DNA of 18,515 nucleotides. It comes from CAYSSM01 sp964433905 (GTDB lineage Bacteria; Patescibacteriota; UBA1384; UBA12157; JAENIV01). The position numbers and the translations under genes are program-made. The first letter of the stretch is position 1; every line of letters begins with the position of its first letter. Below the pieces are notes generated by a model. That model was not told the origin of the DNA. It did not search any database and worked only from the letters and a program-made list of their open reading frames with translations. Positions 1 to 6,248 of this stretch are shown here, one piece after another. Location: contig CAYSSM010000011.1 in the NCBI GenBank assembly GCA_964433905.1, positions 1-18,515 of the forward strand, given 5' to 3'.

Positions 1-163
1 CGTGATACGGGCCGGAGACCCATTTTGTCCGTTCTTCATGGTGACCACAATGAGAGCATTTCAATGTGTATAGATCTTCGTAATCGATACCACCCTTTCC
101 TGTATCTCCGTGGTGATGACATTCCGCTTGTTTTCCGCACGCAGGACATGTTACTTGGGACAT
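1..163 (-). CDS. Zinc-ribbon protein, truncated at window edge
   Basis: Only the first 54 codons are visible; the gene runs off position 1. It begins at ATG 163-161 behind a strong ribosome binding site (AAGGAGG, 171-177, 7 nt spacing). Two CxxC pairs (C6/C9 and C36/C39) with extra C15 and H16-H18 between them form a zinc-ribbon-like fold typical of small metal-binding or nucleic-acid-associated proteins. The start lies inside the 3' end of the upstream nucleotidyltransferase-like gene, so the two are probably translationally coupled. The specific function is not recognisable from the fragment. Confidence 0.7.
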   Translation of the reverse strand, partial: MSQVTCPACGKQAECHHHGDTGKGGIDYEDLYTLKCSHCGHHEERTKWVSGPYH

Positions 164-1158
164 AGCCACACCTCCTTAACTGTTATTTTTTGAAAGGCAT
201 TTTTGATTGTAGGATAATTTACGCTGTCGTATACGGCCTTATCAACGGTAATGATTTTGCCAGCAAGTTCCATGGATGCGATGACTCCCATTGGGAATTC
301 TTCTACCACTTCATACTCCGGGTTTCTTGGAATCAAACAAATCCTCTCGCCAACAAAAATCAGGTTAAACGGAACTTTCTTCTTCTGAAGAAGATCAAGG
401 TGAGGCCATATCTCATCTGGTTCTGCAACCCGACTAAAAACAATGCCCTGGGCTGGATATCCCTCAAGAATGGTGAGTCCTCCTTGCTTAGTTATTGAAG
501 CGCTTTCGATGCTTAGCGTTCCCTTGTGAAATACGGCTTGGAGATGGATATGGTTCACCGATGCACCAGCGTGAAGCGAGTTAAAGAAGACGACTAATCT
601 GTCGCTATTTCTGAACAATGCCAAAGCGTCTTCAAGGAAAGCACGAGATAGTTCTTGTGGAATATGGGGCATAATGGTCGTAGTTCCATCTACGAAAATC
701 GGTACCCACAAGAAATGTCCTTCCTTCTCAAATGGCACAGCGTTGTAGTACGCATTCCATTTCCAATTCGGTAGAGCAACCTGGATGAGCGAGTCTCGTC
801 TTAAAAGACTCAAGCTCCGTTTTGGGTCTTGACAGTAGAACAAGCAATTAATTGCCTCGGCAGGTACTTCCTGTTGTTTACCAACGCTCGGGATTTTACC
901 GCATGGTTTCAAGGCACGATAGCCATTGAACTGGATAACAAAACCACTTTGATCGATAGTTTTTTCGTCCACTAGAGCCGGTATCTCACATCCGGTTTTA
1001 ATGTTTCTTGCGTAGTATTCCAGATCTCCATTTCGGAGTGTTAGACCAAATTGGATTTCCTCTCCACTTGGTGTCTCAAAATCATTAACGATTTTGCCAT
1101 CTTTGACAGCTTTGAGCCAAGCACTTGAAAGATCTTGAACAACGGTCATTCTATCCAT
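151..1158 (-). CDS. HIT/GalT-superfamily protein resembling GDP-hexose phosphorylase (VTC2-like)
   Basis: A 335-aa soluble protein. Near residues 192-208 it has FNSLHAGASVNHIHLQ, the HxHxQ active site of histidine-triad/GalT transferases (H203, H205, Q207). The preceding Asn-Ser-Leu plus 'NH.H.QA' most resembles the plant and animal GDP-L-galactose/GDP-D-glucose phosphorylase group. An upstream block (residues 135-153, Asn, then PF...GH.L.VP) is also typical of GalT-fold enzymes. Such enzymes transfer a nucleotidyl group through a covalent histidine intermediate, using a sugar-nucleotide or dinucleotide substrate. The substrate cannot be told from sequence. ATG 1158 is supported by an AGGAGG site 7 nt upstream. 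The 3' end overlaps the zinc-ribbon gene by 13 nt. An Ap4A-phosphorylase-like role is an alternative. Confidence 0.6.
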   Translation of the reverse strand: MDRMTVVQDLSSAWLKAVKDGKIVNDFETPSGEEIQFGLTLRNGDLEYYARNIKTGCEIPALVDEKTIDQSGFVIQFNGYRALKPCGKIPSVGKQQEVPAEAINCLFYCQDPKRSLSLLRRDSLIQVALPNWKWNAYYNAVPFEKEGHFLWVPIFVDGTTTIMPHIPQELSRAFLEDALALFRNSDRLVVFFNSLHAGASVNHIHLQAVFHKGTLSIESASITKQGGLTILEGYPAQGIVFSRVAEPDEIWPHLDLLQKKKVPFNLIFVGERICLIPRNPEYEVVEEFPMGVIASMELAGKIITVDKAVYDSVNYPTIKNAFQKITVKEVWLCPK

Positions 1159-1240
1159 TTCTGAACCTCCTTTTTGGTTTTTAAGGTACAGATTGAGTTA
1201 AGCACAAGTTTAACTCTTCTGAATCTCACATTACAACAAA

Positions 1241-2353
1241 TCAAATAAAAAAGCAAGGGTATGTCGCGGTCCATAACATATTGGACTTTTTAATATCAAT
1301 AAAGTTATTTACATAATACAAGAGCGGCGGGATTTTACCAATTGATCGGTGCGGTTTTTCGGTGTTGTACCAAGTTAAATACTTAACTAATCCTTGATTG
1401 AATTCGTCCGGTTCGTGAATTTCTCCCAAGTGCCAGCCGACATATTGACGCTGGATTAGGCCGTTAAAGCGTTCGACAAAAGAATTCATCTTCGGTGATT
1501 TAGGATAATTCCAGAAGTGAATGATGTCTTGGGTTTTTAGATACTGATCAAAATACTTGTGAAACTCCTTGCCATTATCAGTTTGGATATGACGAATCAT
1601 AAATGGAGCAACATGTTGAAGCTTTTGCAAGAAATCTCGGGCAGTATTGCTCGACAAAGTTTTGTAGGCATAAGCAAAGGCAAATCTGGTCTTGATATCT
1701 AAGGCGCAAAGAATATATCTCTTAATGCCATCAAGGAAGATTTCAATCGCATCGATTTGAACAATATCACCCGGCTCTTTTGGTTTGTATGAACCGATTC
1801 GTTGTTTGACAACTTTTGATTTATTGACCGATCTAACCTTTAAATTTCCCGTCTTTCCATTAATGGTGGTGCGAATATAATAATCGGGAAGCTGACCTTT
1901 TTCTTTTAAATTTTCAATGATTCGACCAATGGTTGATTCGGAAACAAAATTAATTCCTAAACAGATACAAAAGGCGTCTAAGGCCGGCTTGATCGTCACT
2001 TTATCGACTCCCTGATGAGAATTTCGATATTGGTAAATGAAATCAATAATCTGACCATTAGCTTTCCTCTTAGGATGCGATTTTGGTGCTTTAGATTCAG
2101 GTTTTAAGCCAGACAAGTATCCACCGGTAGATTTAACTTTCTGTTTCCAAAGATAGATAGTGGATCGACCCTTGTTAAATGCTTTTTTGGCTGCCTCTTC
2201 GCCAAATTCCTCAAAGAACTCAATAATCTTTAATCGCTCTTTGATCACCATTTGTTCAGCTGGTTTCAGGTGAGCAATATTAGAAATATATTTCATAAAG
2301 CGATTGTATCTCATCGCTCCATGGAAATAACTATTTAAATAGATTTGTTGCAT
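1241..2353 (-). CDS. DDE (rve) transposase, IS481-like
   Basis: A 370-aa protein with an N-terminal helix-turn-helix region (about residues 35-75, including GRSTIYLWKQK) and an integrase core with the catalytic triad D201 (VQIDAIE), D259 (IQTDNGKEF) and E294 (SFVERFNG). The C-terminal 'YNTEKPHRSIGKIPP' is typical of IS3/IS481 enzymes. It catalyses cut or strand transfer of its own element. The start ATG 2353 follows AAGGAG. The catalytic residues and frame are intact, so it may be active. The frame passes through the left terminal repeat, so the last dozen residues and the TGA stop come from sequence at or beyond the element end. Confidence 0.9.
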   Translation of the reverse strand: MQQIYLNSYFHGAMRYNRFMKYISNIAHLKPAEQMVIKERLKIIEFFEEFGEEAAKKAFNKGRSTIYLWKQKVKSTGGYLSGLKPESKAPKSHPKRKANGQIIDFIYQYRNSHQGVDKVTIKPALDAFCICLGINFVSESTIGRIIENLKEKGQLPDYYIRTTINGKTGNLKVRSVNKSKVVKQRIGSYKPKEPGDIVQIDAIEIFLDGIKRYILCALDIKTRFAFAYAYKTLSSNTARDFLQKLQHVAPFMIRHIQTDNGKEFHKYFDQYLKTQDIIHFWNYPKSPKMNSFVERFNGLIQRQYVGWHLGEIHEPDEFNQGLVKYLTWYNTEKPHRSIGKIPPLLYYVNNFIDIKKSNMLWTATYPCFFI

Positions 2354-2389
2354 CCGGACTCCTTTTTAGAGTCCAATATGTCAATGAAC
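1269..2389 (-). mobile_element. IS481-like insertion sequence with imperfect terminal inverted repeats
   Basis: The transposase gene is bounded by inverted repeats. AGTCCAATATGT at 2370-2381 matches exactly the reverse complement of 1276-1287, and the match continues imperfectly outward to about 2389 and 1269. I see no convincing target-site duplication, so the exact ends are uncertain by a few bases. The left repeat lies inside the transposase reading frame. Confidence 0.65.
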
Positions 2390-2537
2390 TTTTGCAGGGT
2401 AAAAAAACAAAAAACAAAAATTCTTCAGAATTTCTACAACAAACAATACGAAAAAATTTTCTTTTACCCCAGAAGTAGAAACTCCGTTTCACTACGGGGG
2501 TTCTTTGGCAGATAGTAATTATATTATAAAAAATCGC
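2390..2537. other. Intergenic stretch with inverted repeats
   Basis: No gene is seen. GGGTAAAA (about 2398-2405) is answered by TTTTACCC (about 2463-2469). A separate hairpin combines CCCC, GTAG and AAAC with GTTT, CTAC and GGGG around 2467-2499. The rest is A/T-rich. Function unknown. Confidence 0.4.
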
Positions 2538-2825
2538 TTACAGATTTGCAATACTTACCTTGTTAATTTTGTTTACCCTTAGATACTCCGACAACTGCTT
2601 TTTGATCACTCTTTTGCCCATACTTGTTTTTAAATATCGTTCTCTATTTTCAGCATCTTTTTTTAAAAGATAAATTTCACAATAAATTAGTTTAAAAGGT
2701 CTCCGTCCTTTTGTGGAAATATTTTTACCACTGCTATGTTCTTTTAATCTCCGCTTTAAATCATTAGTGATCCCAGTGTAAAAATTTCCGTCAGCTAAAC
2801 TTTGAAGAATATATAGATAATACAT
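2538..2825 (-). CDS. GIY-YIG domain protein (UPF0213-like)
   Basis: A 95-aa stand-alone GIY-YIG nuclease fold. It opens with MYYLYILQS (the 'GIY' position reads YLY), then YTG at 16-18 (the 'YIG' position), the conserved 'T.DL.RRL..H' with R25/R26, and a later acidic segment ENRERYLKTSMGKR where the metal-binding Glu is expected. Stand-alone members are common in bacteria; they belong to a DNA-cleaving superfamily but are mostly uncharacterised. No good ribosome binding site precedes the ATG. It lies next to strong inverted repeats and tRNA-Arg. Whether it acts on its surroundings is unknown. Confidence 0.85.
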   Translation of the reverse strand: MYYLYILQSLADGNFYTGITNDLKRRLKEHSSGKNISTKGRRPFKLIYCEIYLLKKDAENRERYLKTSMGKRVIKKQLSEYLRVNKINKVSIANL

Positions 2826-2830
2826 TTACT

Positions 2831-2945
2831 TGTCCCGTTATTAAGTTCCCCCGATGAACGCCCCGCGTCAATATCGGGGTCACTCCAACGGGACACCCCG
2901 CTGATATGAACGCCTTTAGGCATGCAGTGAATATAATAGCGGGGT
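2831..2945. repeat. Nested GC-rich inverted repeats between GIY-YIG gene and tRNA-Arg
   Basis: Three stems occur in 115 nt. TGTCCCGTT (2831-2839) pairs with AACGGGACA (2887-2895). Inside it CCCCGAT (2849-2855) pairs with ATCGGGG (2873-2879). Then ACCCCGCT (2895-2902) pairs with AGCGGGGT (2938-2945), enclosing GCCTTTAGGC (2912-2921). The last stem touches the tRNA 3' end and could terminate or process the tRNA transcript, but no T-run follows it. Confidence 0.65.
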
Positions 2946-3020
2946 GGCGCCCCTGGAGGGAATCGAACCCCCAACCTTGACGTTAGAACCGTCCTGCTCT
3001 GTCCGTTGAGCTACAGGGGC
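2945..3020 (-). tRNA. tRNA-Arg(TCT)
   Basis: A cloverleaf can be drawn. The acceptor is GCCCCTG/CAGGGGC and the D stem GCTC/GAGC. The anticodon loop GTTCTAA gives anticodon TCT (reads AGA). The T arm is GGGGG-TTCGATT-CCCTC, the discriminator is G, and the 3' CCA is encoded. Confidence 0.95.
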
Positions 3021-3051
3021 ATTTCACATTCACTCAATGTAAACTATTTAA

Positions 3052-3080
3052 ATTATACCAGATAAACCACCTCACGACAA
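3052..3080 (-). promoter_or_regulatory. Promoter of tRNA-Arg
   Basis: Reading on the minus strand, TTGTCG (3080-3075), a 17-nt spacer and TATAAT (3057-3052) lie about 31 nt upstream of the tRNA 5' end. This is a good sigma70-type promoter. Confidence 0.75.
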
Positions 3081-3136
3081 GTCTTCGGCCCTAAGTTCAG
3101 ACCGAAATGCCAGAAGGCATCTATAGTTTTAATCCT

Positions 3137-3490
3137 CTATAAAATAAAGTCTAAGTATATTCCTACCAATAAGGCAATCGCAGAAGTTAGAAAAATGATG
3201 ATATAGTTCCATCGTTCATGGGAAATTTCCAGCGATTTAAGGATATAACTTAAGGCTTCTTTGTCCTCGCTGTCAATCTCAGTAAGTTTTGCCACTTTTT
3301 CATCTAAATTATGTTCTGAAATCACCTTGGCTCTTTTTTCAGAAATAATGTAGCGATGGATAAAATAAACCACAAAACCGATAGTGCCAAGATACCAAAA
3401 TAGTCTTATCCAAAAAATCTGCTGATCGGTAAATACTATTATAATACGATAAGAAATTGTCGCAACAATTCCCGCCCAAAAATAAAACAT
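3137..3490 (-). CDS. Small membrane protein, three predicted TM segments
   Basis: A 117-aa protein I do not recognise as a named family. It has hydrophobic segments at about 3-20, 27-46 and 96-116. Between TM2 and TM3 is a charged, probably cytoplasmic helical stretch (SEKRAKVISEHNLDEKVAKL... and DSEDKEALSYILKSLE). The ribosome binding site before ATG 3490 is weak (CAGG close to the ATG). It follows the 53-aa gene by 48 nt on the same strand and may be co-transcribed with it. A hairpin ATGCC-AGA-AGGCAT lies just downstream (about 3107-3120). Confidence 0.6.
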   Translation of the reverse strand: MFYFWAGIVATISYRIIIVFTDQQIFWIRLFWYLGTIGFVVYFIHRYIISEKRAKVISEHNLDEKVAKLTEIDSEDKEALSYILKSLEISHERWNYIIIFLTSAIALLVGIYLDFIL

Positions 3491-3538
3491 CCTGACCGAT
3501 TTTGAATTGGTTTTTAAATTTTCGATATTGACTCCATT

Positions 3539-3700
3539 TTATTTGTCGTGCTTTTCAACAAATTTTTTGATTTCTTCGATGTTCTCCAAAACCAATTTTG
3601 CTTTTTTTAGACCAAATTGAAAAGGAAACTTGTCTTCCTCGTCATTTTTTAAAACAATCATCGGGTTACCTTTGAATTCTGATTCTTCGACAATTGACAT
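3539..3700 (-). CDS. Conserved 53-aa hypothetical protein
   Basis: A short gene with ATG 3700-3698 behind a textbook AAGGAGG (3705-3711). The product begins MSIVEESEFKGNPMIVLKND, continues EEDKFPFQFGLKKAK, and ends in a charged helix (ENIEEIKKFVEKHDK). I recall similar short proteins with the 'KGNP.I.LKRDE.D..PF.FG..KAK.IL' pattern in Patescibacteria and other bacteria; their function is unknown. It has no cysteine, signal peptide or TM segment. Its leader contains two hairpins (3719-3752). Confidence 0.75.
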   Translation of the reverse strand: MSIVEESEFKGNPMIVLKNDEEDKFPFQFGLKKAKLVLENIEEIKKFVEKHDK

Positions 3701-3718
3701 TGAACCTCCTTATGTTAC

Positions 3719-3752
3719 GGAATACTGAAATTCCGCGATCAGCAAGCTGATC
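3719..3752. repeat. Double hairpin in leader of the 53-aa gene
   Basis: GGAAT/ATTCC (3719-3734) is followed by a perfect GATCAGC-AA-GCTGATC hairpin (3737-3752). On the plus strand the second stem is followed by TATTTTTTT, which gives it terminator shape. No plus-strand gene ends here, so it may be a repeat, a leader structure or an antisense barrier. Confidence 0.6.
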
Positions 3753-3795
3753 TATTTTTTTATACTTTAGTCTATTTTACCAAAATTAAAGCATT

Positions 3796-4452
3796 TTAAC
3801 TAAAAAGATGTGAGCCATCGCAAAAAGGTTTGTTTCTTGATTTACCACAGCGACAAAGAGTAACACGGTTTCTTCTTTCGTAATCTCCTCCATTAGCCGA
3901 TTCAATCGGTACGCCGCCTTTTACCCAAAAAGGACCAGGAACTCCATCAGCATCTTCGGTTACTGAAATCGACGGCTCAAAAGTAGGTTCGATTTCTTTA
4001 TTGGATTTATCCGAGACAACCAATCTCCCGGAAGGACAATTTCCTGCTTCTTCAATGGCAATTTTCTTTGATTCTAAATCATCAGTTTTCTTAGTTAGTT
4101 CCCATATCCCGCCAGCACGGTCGCAAAAACCGGCATGAACGCAAAATTTGGGAGCATCCCTTAGGGTCAATTCTGGGCCATTTATTACTTCTGCTTGCTT
4201 TTCAAAAGGAATATTATTTGCGGTCTCGGTATCGAAAAAACCTTTGTGGCTTCCATCGCAAAAAGGTTTGTTTCTTGATTTACCACAGCGGCAAAGACTG
4301 TATTTACCGTTAACTTTATATTTTTTTCCTTTTTCCCATTTTAACGGCAATCCGTCTTTATTAAGAACAATCTTCTCATCAGAAAGCGGCACATTGCCAG
4401 AAACTAAATACGGCCCGTTAGTTGTTACTTTTATTTTTTGATTATCTTTCAT
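3796..4452 (-). CDS. Double-CDGSH iron-sulfur protein
   Basis: A 218-aa protein with two identical CDGSH cluster-binding motifs, CRCGKSRNKPFCDGSH, at residues 54-69 and 200-215. Each supplies the three Cys and one His that hold a [2Fe-2S] cluster in mitoNEET-type proteins. Between them is a second cysteine-containing region (C104, C110, and C139 in GNCPSGRL) as found in long prokaryotic CDGSH proteins. These are thought to act in electron transfer, cluster transfer or redox sensing. There is no signal peptide, so it is probably cytoplasmic. It is the last gene of the ArsR-AHSA1-MsrB run, 53 nt after msrB, with AAGGA before its ATG. Confidence 0.9.
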   Translation of the reverse strand: MKDNQKIKVTTNGPYLVSGNVPLSDEKIVLNKDGLPLKWEKGKKYKVNGKYSLCRCGKSRNKPFCDGSHKGFFDTETANNIPFEKQAEVINGPELTLRDAPKFCVHAGFCDRAGGIWELTKKTDDLESKKIAIEEAGNCPSGRLVVSDKSNKEIEPTFEPSISVTEDADGVPGPFWVKGGVPIESANGGDYERRNRVTLCRCGKSRNKPFCDGSHLFS

Positions 4453-4505
4453 TTTCCTTAATCCTACTCTAAAATTTTGATAAATTCCAGATTTTTGGCC
4501 GTCTC

Positions 4506-4919
4506 TTATATTTGTATCGCAATAGTATTAATGCAATATCGTTTGCCGGTTGGTGGCGGTCCGTCAGAAAAAACATGACCTAAATGAGCGTCACATCGCG
4601 CACACAAAACTTCAGTCCGAGAACCGTCTGATATTTTCTTGATATTTAAATCGGATGCCGGTTCATAAAAACTTGACCAGCCTGTACCAGATTCAAACTT
4701 AGTTTTGTAATAAAAAAGACTAGTATCACAACAAACACACTTGTAAATTCCGTGTTTTTTCGGTGGCACAGGACAGGTTTTAGAAAATGGAGCTTCAGTT
4801 CCTTTTTTACGCGTCACATTAAATTGCTCGACGGTGAGAATTTTTTTCCATTCCTCGTCACTTTTTTCTATTTTTTCAATTTCAATAACAAGATTACTTT
4901 TAGTATCAAATATTTTCAT
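4506..4919 (-). CDS. msrB: Peptide-methionine (R)-S-oxide reductase MsrB
   Basis: Reduces methionine-R-sulfoxide in proteins. Visible features of the 137-aa product are GTEAPF, two zinc-binding CxxC pairs (C61/C64 and C106/C109), GTGWSSF, the conserved GHVFSDGP, and the catalytic cysteine C129 in KRYCINTIAI. I chose ATG 4919 over an upstream in-frame start at 4964 because it overlaps the stop of the AHSA1 gene as ATGA, and the resulting length fits the family. The overlap implies translational coupling with that gene. It is the repair enzyme of the putative redox/stress operon. Confidence 0.93.
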   Translation of the reverse strand: MKIFDTKSNLVIEIEKIEKSDEEWKKILTVEQFNVTRKKGTEAPFSKTCPVPPKKHGIYKCVCCDTSLFYYKTKFESGTGWSSFYEPASDLNIKKISDGSRTEVLCARCDAHLGHVFSDGPPPTGKRYCINTIAIQI

Positions 4920-5296
4920 TTCTCTAAATATTCTTTCATTGGACCAAGATAATAATTTTTCCAACCAGCGGCAAAATCATCAACTTCCGCCTCCGGAACA
5001 TCAATATGTTCTAATGTCAAAACCGTCTCGCCATCGCCCGATTCTAACAAAAAAGTAACAATTGACGACTTAGGCCAGTCTCCTCCAAACCATTCCTGAA
5101 CGAGTTTTTTATTTGGCTCTACTTCAATATTTTTACCCCAAATATCACTGCCCCAAAAGGAAAACTCAAACCCTTTTTCGGCCTTCATCTTTACCGGCCC
5201 TCCACCCCAGCCATCAATATATTCGGGCAATGTTAGAGCTTTCCACACTTCTTCAATTGGCGCCTTGATTTTATAAGTTTGTTTAATTTTTTTTAT
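4916..5296 (-). CDS. AHSA1/SRPBCC (START-like) domain protein, apparent ATA start
   Basis: About 126 aa of helix-grip fold. The N-terminal strand 'IKQTYKIKAPIEEVWKALT' is followed by LPEYIDGWGG, a central 'G.EFSFWGSDIWGKNIEVEPNKKLVQEW' and the C-terminal helix DFAAGWKNYYLGPMKEYLE. Family members bind hydrophobic ligands or act as Hsp90-activator-like or ArsR-linked accessory proteins. The homologous region extends upstream of the first canonical start (GTG 5248). The frame is open to a TAA at 5306, and the only well-placed start is ATA 5296-5294, 5 nt from AAGGAG, giving an 'MKKIKQ'-like N-terminus. Its TGA stop overlaps the msrB ATG. If GTG 5248 were used, the first strand would be lost. Confidence 0.75.
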   Translation of the reverse strand: MKKIKQTYKIKAPIEEVWKALTLPEYIDGWGGGPVKMKAEKGFEFSFWGSDIWGKNIEVEPNKKLVQEWFGGDWPKSSIVTFLLESGDGETVLTLEHIDVPEAEVDDFAAGWKNYYLGPMKEYLEK

Positions 5297-5367
5297 ATTC
5301 TCTCCTTACTCTCTTCAATTATTGTGTCTTTGTAATTCATTTTTTAATTTACCTTGGCGATTTTTAT

Positions 5368-5784
5368 TTAATGTTCGACGATTAAAACTCCCAGGGCAAC
5401 TATTGTAAAAATAATCACTAAATTAACCAACACCCAAATGGTCATGTTGGAGGTAGATTTAGACTTTCCTGTTTGGTCGGCAATCGCATTTTTTACTTTA
5501 CGATCAATAATTAAAACGGCAATGATGCCATCCAAAACAAATAACCCGATCTTTACCCAAAAAAGTATATTATCTTTAAATTCTTCCGGTTCTTGGAAAT
5601 AGAGAACAAGGCCCGTAATTACCATAACAACAGCGGCATAAGTTCCAGTATTACGGATTGTCTGGAAGATTTTTAGCCGTTCAGATGTCAATGCTCCTTG
5701 GATATTTAAAAGGACCGAAAAAACAACAACGCCGATCAATACTCCGGCGCCAAGAATATGCAAAATTAGAAACAACAGATGCAT
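5368..5784 (-). CDS. Four-TM membrane protein (CopD/DUF2269-like)
   Basis: A 138-aa protein with hydrophobic helices at about 3-25, 45-63, 74-97 and 114-136. 'LHILGAGVLIGVVVFSVLLN' near the N-terminus, with its histidine, resembles small CopD/DUF2269-type predicted membrane proteins, but I cannot assign a family firmly. It starts 21 nt after the ArsR-like gene behind AAAGGAG, so the two are co-transcribed. ArsR-type regulator plus small membrane protein plus SRPBCC protein is a recurrent arrangement. No transport substrate can be inferred. Confidence 0.65.
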   Translation of the reverse strand: MHLLFLILHILGAGVLIGVVVFSVLLNIQGALTSERLKIFQTIRNTGTYAAVVMVITGLVLYFQEPEEFKDNILFWVKIGLFVLDGIIAVLIIDRKVKNAIADQTGKSKSTSNMTIWVLVNLVIIFTIVALGVLIVEH

Positions 5785-5805
5785 AATTTCTCCTTTTATT
5801 TTATA

Positions 5806-6090
5806 TTACTGTAAATTTTTAATAAATTCGAGTACTTTTTTGCCATACGGAGTCAGCTCATGATAAACAGTTTTTCCCGATTGGTGTTTTTCAACTAAGC
5901 CTGCTTTTTCTAAACGAGCCAAATGTTGAGAAGAATTTCTGAAATCCAAATTTAATGATTGGCTGATAACCCAAACACTCGTTTCATTAGCATCTTTTAT
6001 AAAATTCAAAATTCTCAAGCGATTTTTATTCGCTCCACCCTTAAACACTCTCTCAGCCCTCTTAATTATCTTTTCAGACATCGTCTTCAT
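5806..6090 (-). CDS. ArsR-family winged-helix regulator
   Basis: A 94-aa winged-helix protein: 'NKNRLRILNFI', then the recognition helix region 'SVWVISQSLNLDFRNSSQHLARLEKAGLV', and the wing 'EKHQSGKTVYHELTPYGKKVL'. It contains no cysteine, so it is not a classic thiol or metal-sensing ArsR; it may sense through protein or small-molecule contacts. It is first in a likely five-gene operon and probably autoregulates through the palindrome at 6122-6141. ATG 6090 (after AGAGG, short spacing) or ATG 6081 could be the start. Confidence 0.85.
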   Translation of the reverse strand: MKTMSEKIIKRAERVFKGGANKNRLRILNFIKDANETSVWVISQSLNLDFRNSSQHLARLEKAGLVEKHQSGKTVYHELTPYGKKVLEFIKNLQ

Positions 6091-6121
6091 ACACCTCTAT
6101 CATACAATTTCCTTTGATAAC

Positions 6122-6141
6122 ATTCTATCGTTCTATAGAAT
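6122..6141. promoter_or_regulatory. Palindromic operator upstream of arsR-like gene
   Basis: ATTCTAT (6122-6128) and ATAGAAT (6135-6141) form a 7-bp inverted repeat with a 6-nt centre. The inner TTCTATAGAA (6131-6140) is itself a perfect palindrome. Lying 32 nt upstream of the regulator start, it has the size and symmetry of an ArsR dimer site. A TATGAT box lies between it and the gene (about 6104-6109). Confidence 0.6.
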
Positions 6142-6248
6142 AATGGAATATCATCTAGAAAACTTAGTATCTAAATATGCCCATATTTAGACTTGAAGGT
6201 TGGATTTAGAAAGTTAAGAATTCAAAAAATTAAATTTTGTTAGAGTTA

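Noticed and set aside
190..498. 102-codon plus-strand open frame
   Set aside because: Antisense shadow of the GalT-like gene, which has a catalytic motif and ribosome binding site.
4916..4919. Possible alternative genetic code (TGA as Gly, as in some candidate phyla)
   Set aside because: TGA ends the AHSA1 gene exactly at the msrB start (ATGA) and also ends the transposase frame; readthrough would add unrelated sequence.
5293..5340. Mini-frame MNYKDTIIEESKERI upstream of the AHSA1 gene as a leader peptide
   Set aside because: Weak ribosome binding site and no repeated codons or hairpin to suggest attenuation; more likely incidental, though it spans the AHSA1 ribosome binding site.
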